From Pontiella agarivorans (GTDB lineage Bacteria > Verrucomicrobiota > Kiritimatiellia > Kiritimatiellales > Pontiellaceae): a DNA stretch of 64,000 nucleotides. The position numbers were made by a program, and so were the translations under genes. The stretch is from contig NZ_JARVCO010000010.1 in the NCBI RefSeq assembly GCF_034531395.1, positions 1,116,001-1,180,000 of the forward strand, read 5' to 3'. This document shows positions 9,357 to 17,162 of this stretch, one piece after another (the stretch's first letter is position 1; the number at the start of each line of letters is the position of its first letter). The notes beneath the pieces are model-generated. The model was given only the letters and a program-made list of their open reading frames with translations. It was not told where the DNA came from and did no database searches.

Positions 9357-10739
9357 TCAGCTGTCCTGCTCTTCTTCCGGCAGTTTGCGGTAGAGGGTAG
9401 CGAGGCTGATGTCGAGTTCCTTGGCTGCGGCGACTTTATCACCGCCCATGGTATCAATAACCGTTTTCAGATATTCTTTTTCTTTGGCGCGCAGGAAGGC
9501 TTTGAGGGATTTCCCTTTTTCAAATCCCCCGGTCAGTGCTGCTTTTTGCTGCGCGGCGGGATTTTCCTCGTAGGAGACAATGAGTTTTGAGGGCAGGGTC
9601 TCCTTGGTGATTTTTCCGTCGTGAAGGAAGGTCAGGCAATGCTGGATCACGTTCTGCAGTTCGCGGACGTTGCCAGGCCAGCTGTAGCTTTGGAGAATGC
9701 CGAGTACGGTATTGTCCATGGCGGGGAATTCTTCCCCGGGTTCCAGTTCATGACTGATGAAATGCTGGGCCAGCGGAAGTACATCCTCCGGGCGTGTTTT
9801 CAGTGGGGGAATATCAATGGAAATGACGCTGAGGCGGTAAAACAGGTCTTCGCGGAAGGTGCCTTCTTTTACCATGTTTTCCAGATTGCGGTTTGATGCG
9901 GCCAGAATGCGGACATCGACATCGAATTCTTCGGTTCCACCCACTTTTCGGATTTTCTTGTTCTGGATGGCACGGAGCAGCTTGGACTGCAGGCTGTGTG
10001 GGATGGAGTTGATTTCGTCGAGGAAGAGGGTGCCTCCCCGGGCTGCCTCAAACAGGCCTTTTTTGTCAGCATTGGCTCCGGTGAATGCCCCTCTGGTATG
10101 GCCGAAGAGTTCGGATTCAATCAGAGTCTCGGGCAGTGCGGCACAGTTAACGGGAAGGAAAGGCCCTTCAGAACGGGCGCTGAAACTGTGAACAGCTTCG
10201 GCGACCAGCTCTTTGCCGGTTCCGCTTTCCCCGGAGATCATGATGGTGGTTTTGGTGGGGGCAACGCGTTTGATCATTTCGCATACATTGATCATCTGTT
10301 CGCTCTCGGCGACAATGTTGCCGAAATATTTTTTGGCTTCGATGTGTCCGTCGCCGCCGATCTGTTCGGAGAGCGATTTCTGGTATTCCAGCGCTCGTTT
10401 TACCGTTTCGAGCAGTTCATCGATTTTGAAGGGTTTGGGGATGTAGTCGAAGGCTCCTTCCTTCATGGCTTCAACCGCCGTGGCCACTGTGGCGTAGGCG
10501 GTCAGCATAATTGCGCCGACATGGGGGCGAAGCTGACGGGTGCGCTTGAGCAGTTGCATGCCATCGACCGGTTCCATTTTTATGTCGGAAATCAGGAGAT
10601 CAAACTGCTCGGATTTAAGGAGTTTTTCAGCCACGCCACCATGTTCGGCCAGCTGCACTTCGTACCCCTTGGAAAGAAGGATTTTGTTCAACAAACTTAA
10701 AATCGTCGGATCATCATCCGCAATAAGAATTTTGGCCAT
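9357..10739 (-). CDS. Sigma-54-dependent response regulator (NtrC/PilR type)
   Basis: A 460-residue protein in three parts. The receiver has the acidic pocket Asp9/Asp10, phospho-acceptor Asp52 and conserved Thr80 and Lys102. The AAA+ domain has Walker A GESGTGKE at 170-177, the sigma-54 contact loop GAFTGA at 217-222 and Walker B ending LFLDE near 240. A Fis-type helix-turn-helix forms the last ~50 residues (KVAAAKELDISLATLYRKL). It activates RpoN promoters after phosphorylation by a sensor kinase that is not in this window. Position beside pilB/pilC and a sigma-54-controlled pilin makes a PilR role likely. Terminators at both ends suggest it is transcribed apart from pilC. Confidence 0.94.
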   Translation of the reverse strand: MAKILIADDDPTILSLLNKILLSKGYEVQLAEHGGVAEKLLKSEQFDLLISDIKMEPVDGMQLLKRTRQLRPHVGAIMLTAYATVATAVEAMKEGAFDYIPKPFKIDELLETVKRALEYQKSLSEQIGGDGHIEAKKYFGNIVAESEQMINVCEMIKRVAPTKTTIMISGESGTGKELVAEAVHSFSARSEGPFLPVNCAALPETLIESELFGHTRGAFTGANADKKGLFEAARGGTLFLDEINSIPHSLQSKLLRAIQNKKIRKVGGTEEFDVDVRILAASNRNLENMVKEGTFREDLFYRLSVISIDIPPLKTRPEDVLPLAQHFISHELEPGEEFPAMDNTVLGILQSYSWPGNVRELQNVIQHCLTFLHDGKITKETLPSKLIVSYEENPAAQQKAALTGGFEKGKSLKAFLRAKEKEYLKTVIDTMGGDKVAAAKELDISLATLYRKLPEEEQDS

Positions 10740-10855
10740 AGTACAACCTCTCCCTAAATGTGTTCAGTTGTTCTATATAACCCTTATTTTTATTCGGTGA
10801 GCAAGCCTAATGATGAATAGAAGACTTGATGGGGTACACGGATGACGAGGGGGCT

Positions 10856-10899
10856 GAAAATAAAAACGCCGGCGGACATTTTTACGTCGACCGGCGTTT
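10856..10899 (-). terminator. Intrinsic terminator after the pilC-type gene
   Basis: Stem AAACGCCGG / CCGGCGTTT with an A/T-rich tail on the minus strand, just past the stop at 10925. Confidence 0.8.
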
Positions 10900-10924
10900 G
10901 CGGGGGAGGAGGAGGTCGGCGGTT

Positions 10925-12016
10925 TTACATGACCACTTCACTCATTTTGAAGATGGGAAGGAACATGGCCACCACGATGGTGCCGATGATGCCCCCGATG
11001 AAAACCATGAGCAGCGGTTCAATCATGGATGTGAGACCCGATACCATGGTCTCCACCTCGCTGTCATAAAACTCTGAGACTTTATCCATCATTTCATCCA
11101 CCTGACCGGTTTTTTCTCCGGCGGACAACATATGAACGAGCATGCGGGGGTAGAATTTATTGGGTTCCAGAGCCGCGGAGAGCGGTTGTCCTTCTTCGAC
11201 GGTTTTTTTTGCGTCGAGCAGGGAATCGCCAATGACCCGGTTTCCGGTGGCCAGACCGACGATTTCCAGCGATTCCATGATTTGGACGCCACTATGCAGG
11301 AGCTGAGAAAAGGTGGATGCAAAGCGGCTGATGGCGACCTTGGTTGCCAGTTCTCCAAGGATTGGAAAGCGCAATTTCATTTCGTCGATTTTGTAATGGC
11401 CCCGATCTGTTTTATAGACGTATTTAAACCCGTAAATGAGTCCGCACAGTACAGCCAGCGCAATATACCAGTAGGTGGTGAGCAGATTGCTGAAATCGAG
11501 CAGTTTCTGTGTGAGCCACGGAAGTTGCCCGCCGAAATCGGAGAACATTTCCGCGAAGACGGGGACAACAAACATGATCAGTGCGGTGGCGAGACCGATA
11601 GCCACCACCATGACGACGCTCGGGTACATCATGGCGGATTTAACCTTGGCTCGCAGTTTGTTACTGGCCTCAAGAAAGTCGGCAACACGGGCGCAGACAT
11701 CCGGCAGAATACCGGCGACCTCGCCGGCGCGCATCATGCTGATATACAGCTCATCGAAAATGCTTGGATAGAAGACGAGTGCTTCGGAATACATGGACCC
11801 GCCTTCCACCCGTGCGCGGATGCCCTGAATGACCGGTCTGAAGTTCTTGTTGACCGTTTGCTGCTCCATGGCGGCGAGGGTTTGCACCAACGGCATGCCG
11901 GCGGAAAGCATGGCCGCGACCTGCCGGGTGAAGACCGAGAGTTCCTTGAGTCTGATTTTACGCGCCCCCCGCACGACCGGGAGGCTGCCCTGTGCTTTAT
12001 TCAGATTTTTAGGCAT
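10925..12016 (-). CDS. pilC: Type IV pilus/type II secretion inner-membrane platform protein
   Basis: A 363-residue member of the GspF/PilC family (PF00482 twice). The first repeat starts LSVFTRQVAAMLSAGMPLVQTLAAMEQQT, the second ISRFASTFSQLLHSGVQIMESLEIVG, each followed by hydrophobic helices, with a final membrane segment near the C-terminus. This platform protein couples the ATPase to pilin assembly. It lies 11 bases downstream of the ATPase gene on the same strand, so the two are co-transcribed. GspF is the alternative name; sequence alone does not separate the two systems. Confidence 0.93.
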   Translation of the reverse strand: MPKNLNKAQGSLPVVRGARKIRLKELSVFTRQVAAMLSAGMPLVQTLAAMEQQTVNKNFRPVIQGIRARVEGGSMYSEALVFYPSIFDELYISMMRAGEVAGILPDVCARVADFLEASNKLRAKVKSAMMYPSVVMVVAIGLATALIMFVVPVFAEMFSDFGGQLPWLTQKLLDFSNLLTTYWYIALAVLCGLIYGFKYVYKTDRGHYKIDEMKLRFPILGELATKVAISRFASTFSQLLHSGVQIMESLEIVGLATGNRVIGDSLLDAKKTVEEGQPLSAALEPNKFYPRMLVHMLSAGEKTGQVDEMMDKVSEFYDSEVETMVSGLTSMIEPLLMVFIGGIIGTIVVAMFLPIFKMSEVVM

Positions 12017-12027
12017 GGAGTATTTCC

Positions 12028-13731
12028 TTAGTGTTCACTGGTTACGCGCATAATTTCTTCAATGGAGGTGAGTCCTTCACGGACACGATCCAGACCGGCT
12101 TCGCGCAACGTGCGCATGCCGTTTTCGACGCCGATCCGTTTAATCGCGTCGGCTTCGGAGTTGGTGAGAATGGTGTTGCGGAGGATATCGTCGATGAGCA
12201 GAATTTCCATGACGCCGCCGCGGCCTTTATAACCGATATTGTTGCATTTCGGGCAGCCGATACGTTCGTAGAACTGTACATCCTGCATGGTGGCGGGATC
12301 GATGCGGTTGCGCTTTAGGGTTTCAGTGGGGATATCCATTGGCTTTTTGCATACCGGGCAGAGTTTGCGGTACAGACGTTGGGCCTGGGTCAGCAGGAGC
12401 GATGAGGCCAGCATGAACGGCTCGATTCCCATATCCACCAAACGCGCAATGGCCCCGGCGGCATCATTTGTATGCAGGGTGCTGAGTACCATATGACCGG
12501 TAAGTGCCGCTTCAACGGCGATGGTGGCGGTCTCTTTATCGCGAATTTCCCCGACCATGACCACATCCGGGTCCTGACGCAGAATAGAACGAAGAGCCGA
12601 GGCAAAGGTTAATCCCACAGCGGGATTGATCTGCACCTGATTGATGCCTTCAAGCTGGTACTCCACCGGGTTTTCCGTGGTGATGATGTTGGTTCCGGTG
12701 TCATTGAGTTCCTGCAGGGCGGAGTAGAGGGTGGTGGTTTTTCCTGAACCGGTCGGGCCCGTAACGAGAATCATTCCGTACGGCTGTGCCAGTGCATACT
12801 CAAAGTTATCGAGCGAAAGCTGATCGAGATTCAGTGCTTCCAGACTCGGGACGAGGGCGCTTTTGTCGAGAATACGCATTACTATCTTTTCACCGTGAAC
12901 GGTGGGTAGAATGCTCATGCGGATGTCAACTTCTTTGCCCAGGGCCTTGATTTTGAAGCGGCCGTCCTGCGGAATCCGCCGTTCGGCGATATCGAGTTGC
13001 GACATGATTTTCAGGCGCGAAATGATTGCGTTCTGGAGGTTTTTCGGCGGACTGGATGATTCATAGAGTACCCCATCGACGCGGTTGCGCAGCCGGACCG
13101 TTTTTTCCATCGGTTCAATATGAATGTCTGATGCGCCTTTCCGGAGCGCTTCAATAAGAATTGAATTCACAATGCGGATAACCGGAGCTTCGTCGGCATC
13201 GGCAGCGGCATCATCGAGACTTTCTCCCTCTAGACCATCCAGGCCAAGTTCAACGGCTCCTTCATCGACCATATCCTTCAGGAGGTCGTCCAGTCCCTGT
13301 TCCGGTTTTTTATCAACACTTTCCAGAAGCATTTCGATTTCGTTGCTGAGCGCCACCACAGGGATAAGTTCACACTGTGTTGAAATGGTAATGGTATCGC
13401 GTCCGATCAGGTCAAACGGATCGGCCATGGCAACGGTCAGCAAGTTGCCTGTTTTGGCTATGGGAAGGGCACGTAGATCCTGCCAGCGATGTTTATCCAT
13501 TAGTTCGAGCAGGTCATGATCCAGTGTGAATCGGCTCAGGCTGATGGGGCGCAGATCCATGTATTCTGCAGTAGCCATGACCAGATCGGTCTCTGAAACG
13601 ACGCCGTGTTTAACCAGCAGCTGCTCGAGTGGAACGTTGCTGTCTTGGGCCTCCTGTTCTGTAGCGGCAAAGACTTCCGGAGGAATCGGCCGCAGTGCCT
13701 TGAGACAATCTATAATATTTTTTGAATTCAT
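12028..13731 (-). CDS. pilB: Type IV pilus/type II secretion assembly ATPase
   Basis: A 567-residue hexameric ATPase of the GspE/PilB family. An MshEN-type N-terminal domain covers about residues 20-140. Walker A GPTGSGKT is at 325-332, Walker B has Glu395 (VVMVGEIRD) and the His-box LSTLHTND follows. A zinc-binding tetracysteine is visible: Cys458/Cys461 and Cys493/Cys496. It powers pilin polymerisation from the cytoplasmic face through the platform protein encoded next. A GGGATGGGA ribosome site precedes the ATG. No PilT retraction ATPase is in the window, so whether the fibre retracts is unknown. Confidence 0.95.
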   Translation of the reverse strand: MNSKNIIDCLKALRPIPPEVFAATEQEAQDSNVPLEQLLVKHGVVSETDLVMATAEYMDLRPISLSRFTLDHDLLELMDKHRWQDLRALPIAKTGNLLTVAMADPFDLIGRDTITISTQCELIPVVALSNEIEMLLESVDKKPEQGLDDLLKDMVDEGAVELGLDGLEGESLDDAAADADEAPVIRIVNSILIEALRKGASDIHIEPMEKTVRLRNRVDGVLYESSSPPKNLQNAIISRLKIMSQLDIAERRIPQDGRFKIKALGKEVDIRMSILPTVHGEKIVMRILDKSALVPSLEALNLDQLSLDNFEYALAQPYGMILVTGPTGSGKTTTLYSALQELNDTGTNIITTENPVEYQLEGINQVQINPAVGLTFASALRSILRQDPDVVMVGEIRDKETATIAVEAALTGHMVLSTLHTNDAAGAIARLVDMGIEPFMLASSLLLTQAQRLYRKLCPVCKKPMDIPTETLKRNRIDPATMQDVQFYERIGCPKCNNIGYKGRGGVMEILLIDDILRNTILTNSEADAIKRIGVENGMRTLREAGLDRVREGLTSIEEIMRVTSEH

Positions 13732-13782
13732 GTTCCCATCCCGTAATTTTCCCTAACTGGCGGCAATATAAGCATTCAGCGT

Positions 13783-13810
13783 GCCGACCGCTGAAAAAAG
13801 CGGCGGTCAG
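13783..13810. other. Hairpin between divergent genes
   Basis: GACCGCT faces AGCGGCGGTC around a GAAAAA loop, 50 bases upstream of the ATPase gene. No gene ends here, so a leader or operator role is more likely than termination. Confidence 0.4.
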
Positions 13811-13953
13811 CTATAAGATTTTTTTGAATTTTATTCCGGGGGTGTAAAAAACAAACGGAGGTAATTTGGGGTGATGCGGTGCTAAACAGGTGTTGTCCGT
13901 TATTTGGCGTGTATCCTGCTATTATCGCGGTTGGTTTTTTAACGGGAGAAAAG

Positions 13954-14799
13954 ATGATGTCTGAAACATATGAAAATCTGGCGGACAGTATTGCCATGCT
14001 TGAGCAGATCCTTGAGGTGATGCCTCAGGATATTGATGCGCTGAAGACGCTCTATAATGCCAATCTTCAGAGTGGACTGGCCGATAAAGCCTTCGATTAT
14101 CTGGGGCGTCTGGTGGATGTGGCAGCCAGCAACGGAGATCCTGATCTGTTCGCCTATCTGCAGTATGAACTGCCGCGGTTTGAGGAGTCGCACTCATCGG
14201 AAGCTGCGGCACAGCAGTCGCGTCTGAAAACGCTGATGGGGGTTCATAAAATCAACGAGGGAATTATCAGAGACCGGAAAGCTCTGGCCGACGAACGTGA
14301 GCGTTCGCGGGGGGCTGCTGGTGACATAGATGTGACGGAAGAGCTGACGCTGGCCTGGCGGCTCTATGAAGAGGATCAGCTCTCGCAGGAAGAGTACTCG
14401 GCCGTGTTGCACGATCTTACCGAGATTTCTCAGAAGGATCTGGAGGTTCCGGCTACAGTATTGCATGTGCTGAGCGATCGTGGATTTCTCAATGTTTCAC
14501 GGATTCTGGCCTATATGGCTGAGCGCTCCGGATCTCCGTTCATTAAGTTGACGAATTTTGAACTCCCGGAAGATGCGGGTGATTTGTTGCCTATAGCGTA
14601 TGCCGCACGGGAAGGGGCTATCGCTTTCGGAACAGTTGGGGACTGTTTGCAGGTGGCGGTGCTGAATCCGTTCAACGGTAAACTGCTCGACCGGATTGAA
14701 AAAGAGTGTGGACGAAAATGCCACTCTTTTCTTGTGGAGGCTGCAGACTATGATCATACGCTGGAAAAGTTGCGCTCGTATGAAAAGGCGGCCGATTAA
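13954..14799 (+). CDS. Stand-alone MshEN-like domain protein of the pilus cluster
   Basis: A 281-residue soluble protein. Residues 1-70 look like a TPR-type helical repeat (AMLEQILEVMPQDIDALKTLYNANLQSG). The C-terminal half resembles the N-terminal regulatory domain of GspE/PilB ATPases (LSDRGFLNVSRILAYMAERSGSPFIKL, then AFGTVGDCLQVAVLNPFN), but no ATPase domain follows. MshEN domains in some ATPases bind c-di-GMP, so this could be a detached regulatory or scaffold subunit. GGGAG precedes the adjacent ATGs at 13954 and 13957. It is divergent from pilB, and its last four bases overlap the convergent gene. Function is inferred. Confidence 0.65.
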   Translation: MMSETYENLADSIAMLEQILEVMPQDIDALKTLYNANLQSGLADKAFDYLGRLVDVAASNGDPDLFAYLQYELPRFEESHSSEAAAQQSRLKTLMGVHKINEGIIRDRKALADERERSRGAAGDIDVTEELTLAWRLYEEDQLSQEEYSAVLHDLTEISQKDLEVPATVLHVLSDRGFLNVSRILAYMAERSGSPFIKLTNFELPEDAGDLLPIAYAAREGAIAFGTVGDCLQVAVLNPFNGKLLDRIEKECGRKCHSFLVEAADYDHTLEKLRSYEKAAD

Positions 14800-15323
14800 T
14801 TGTGAACGTCCACGATGAGGCTGTTGGTTTCTCCTGAAAATTCAACCAGAACATCGTGCTCGCGGATTTCAATTATTTTGACTTTGCCGTTGATGATCTG
14901 ACCGGGCTGATACTGATGGCCGTTGATGATGGCGAAAGCGCCACTGCCGTCCGGTCGCCTGCCGTGGCCGGTCAGACTGAGTTTCGGCCAGCGTATGTTG
15001 CCGTCCGTTTTTCCGAAGAGCGAAAAACTGCTTCCGTTGCCTGTTTCTGCGTCATCCGGAGGGGTGGTGGAGTGGGCGGTGAGTGTCTTAAGAAAAGACA
15101 ATGCTTGTCCGGTCTCGCCTGGTATGGCCGGTTTTTCGGTGACTGAAGAGCCGGTCGATTCGTTTTGCTGCAGGGTGGCATAGTAAATCATCATAACCGC
15201 AGTGAGCATAAGTACTGCAATCATAAGCACCATGGTAATCACCATCACTGCCGGTCTGACGGGGCGCTTCTCGCCGGCAACGCGTTCGTCGGGTGTGGAT
15301 AGTCCGCTGCTCATATTGCTCAC
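14796..15323 (-). CDS. GspB-like membrane-anchored protein
   Basis: A 175-residue protein with one membrane helix at about residues 25-47, a low-complexity linker and a C-terminal ~60-residue domain (AIINGHQYQPGQIINGKVKIIEI, then DVLVEFSGE). That domain matches the pattern of GspB/PilP-type beta domains, which sit in the periplasm near the secretin. It stands alone on the minus strand, divergent from pilM and convergent with the MshEN-like gene, overlapping the latter by four bases. Confidence 0.65.
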   Translation of the reverse strand: MSNMSSGLSTPDERVAGEKRPVRPAVMVITMVLMIAVLMLTAVMMIYYATLQQNESTGSSVTEKPAIPGETGQALSFLKTLTAHSTTPPDDAETGNGSSFSLFGKTDGNIRWPKLSLTGHGRRPDGSGAFAIINGHQYQPGQIINGKVKIIEIREHDVLVEFSGETNSLIVDVHN

Positions 15324-15523
15324 AATCTGACCTCTGTTGGTTGCCGTTGCTATAAAAAGATAATGCTTAATATCATTGGTAAATCAAACTCTTATTAGCA
15401 AGAGGTAAATTGTGGGATGGTTTTGGTATAGATACTGCTTTTCTGTTCAGTATGTCAGGTCGGGGAGGCGCTGAGCAGGGGTTGTTCAGGCCACCGGATG
15501 ACAAGTGGAAGGAACCAGTAGAC

Positions 15524-16534
15524 ATGTTGAAAAAAATATTCAGCAAGGACCGCGAAGCATCGCGGTTTTCCGATTTGATCGGAGTTGATTTTTCTACGAC
15601 CGCCACAAAGGTGGTCAGGCTGAAGAAGGGGCAGGAAGGACTTACGCTGATCGGGATGGATCTGCTGCCCGCCGTTAAGATTGCAGGTCTGGAGTCTTCG
15701 CGGCTGCCGCTGCCGCGGAATCTGACAACGAACTACAGCTGCCTCTCCTATACGGGAGACCGGGCGGTGGTTAGGATGTTCAGTGCGCATATCAACGAGG
15801 ACCAGGATCGACCGGATGATCAGAAAATCCGTGCTCAACTGAATGTGGCCGACGATTTCCGCGTTTCGGTTCAGTTGATCAAACGCGGGCGGGGTCGACA
15901 GGATTCAACATTTCTGGCGGCGGCGATTCCGGAAGCTGATGCTGAGCAAATGCTTGGGATATTTTCGTCCGGACCTCCGGCACCGGCCTCGTTAGAAATT
16001 GCCGGCCTTTCCTTCATCAACGCCTTTCTACATGCAAAAGGGAAGGAGTGCGAGGAAGCAACCGTGTGTCTTCTGGAAACCGGAGAAACCATCAGTTATT
16101 TTGCTTTTCTGACGAATGGCGCAATTACACTGGTGGGGAAGCTTCCGTTCGGAGCCAAGCAACTTCGCGAGCAGGTGGCCGAAGATCTTGGCCTGGAGGA
16201 AGAGCTGGCTGCGTCCATTCTCGATGATGCCTCCATCAATATTTCATCTTCGGTTGCAGCTGCCATTGGGCCCCAGATGAAACAGCTTTCCATCTCAAAA
16301 GATTTTATCGAACGTCATCAGGGCAGCCGGATCTCCAGAGTTTATCTTTCCGGCGGGCTCAGTCTGCTGGGCAGTTGGGGGGCGGAGGTCGGCAGGCTTC
16401 TTCATGCCAAGGTCGAGGTCTGGAATCCTCTGGAGAATATCCAATTCGATCCCAACCTGATCGATAGCACGGTGGTACAGCAGTCAACACGTTTTGCGGC
16501 GGCAATTGGTGCTGCGATCGGGGGGATAGAATAA
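15524..16534 (+). CDS. pilM: Pilus assembly actin-like ATPase PilM
   Basis: A 336-residue actin-fold protein. The phosphate-1 region is IGVDFSTTATKVVRL, and the C-terminal SRVYLSGGLSLLGSW corresponds to the adenosine motif. PilM is cytoplasmic and binds the N-terminus of PilN, anchoring the alignment complex. An in-frame extension to 15410 lacks a ribosome site, whereas the ATG at 15524 follows AAGGAA. It is the first gene of a five-gene operon in the canonical order M-N-O-P-Q, ending one base before the next ATG. Confidence 0.9.
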   Translation: MLKKIFSKDREASRFSDLIGVDFSTTATKVVRLKKGQEGLTLIGMDLLPAVKIAGLESSRLPLPRNLTTNYSCLSYTGDRAVVRMFSAHINEDQDRPDDQKIRAQLNVADDFRVSVQLIKRGRGRQDSTFLAAAIPEADAEQMLGIFSSGPPAPASLEIAGLSFINAFLHAKGKECEEATVCLLETGETISYFAFLTNGAITLVGKLPFGAKQLREQVAEDLGLEEELAASILDDASINISSSVAAAIGPQMKQLSISKDFIERHQGSRISRVYLSGGLSLLGSWGAEVGRLLHAKVEVWNPLENIQFDPNLIDSTVVQQSTRFAAAIGAAIGGIE

Positions 16535-16535
16535 A

Positions 16536-17162
16536 ATGAAATATCCACGTGTAAACCTGATCAAAAAAAACGAGCAGCGTTACCAGGGCATCGTCAGCCG
16601 TAATTTTATTCTGCTTATCGGCATTGGAACGCCGTTGATTATCATCGCCCTCATTGCCGTCACTTTGCTTATGCAACATTTAAGTGTACAGTCACAGCTT
16701 GCATCAAGCAAAGCGGTCTGGGAAACATTCGAACCGAGAATTAAAGCATTCCGGAAAGAAAAGGCCGGCTTGATAACCACCGGAAAAATCATGGGACTTT
16801 TTGAAGGGTGGGAGCAATCACAAACCTCCATCGTTGATCTCATGGATGATGTTCAGGTATGCGTGCCTTCGAATGTTCAGTTCTCCCGGATGTCGATTCT
16901 TTCAGGCAAAAAATCAACGATTTTCAAAAATGCAGATGAGCTAAAACTGCATTACAGCCTCACGATTGACGGGGTAGCGGTTGGTGAGCAGGCTGAGAGC
17001 CAGGTTCTTCTGTTACAGCGCCAGTTGCAGGCCAGCCATCCGGTATCTTCCGTCTTTGATTCGCTGAAGCTGGCTTCAATGCGGAATAAGCTCAGGTCCG
17101 ATAACACAGCCATGAGTGAATTTCGTCTTATTGCAACAGCCGGGGAAGGAGTGACGAAATGA
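16536..17162 (+). CDS. pilN: PilN-like alignment-complex protein
   Basis: The 208-residue protein starts MKYPRVNLIKKNEQR; the short cytoplasmic INLI-type motif is the PilM-binding signature of PilN. A single membrane helix follows (FILLIGIGTPLIIIALIAVTLL cut here as residues ~24-45), then a periplasmic coiled-coil and ferredoxin-like domain. It overlaps pilO by four bases (ATGA). Confidence 0.85.
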   Translation: MKYPRVNLIKKNEQRYQGIVSRNFILLIGIGTPLIIIALIAVTLLMQHLSVQSQLASSKAVWETFEPRIKAFRKEKAGLITTGKIMGLFEGWEQSQTSIVDLMDDVQVCVPSNVQFSRMSILSGKKSTIFKNADELKLHYSLTIDGVAVGEQAESQVLLLQRQLQASHPVSSVFDSLKLASMRNKLRSDNTAMSEFRLIATAGEGVTK

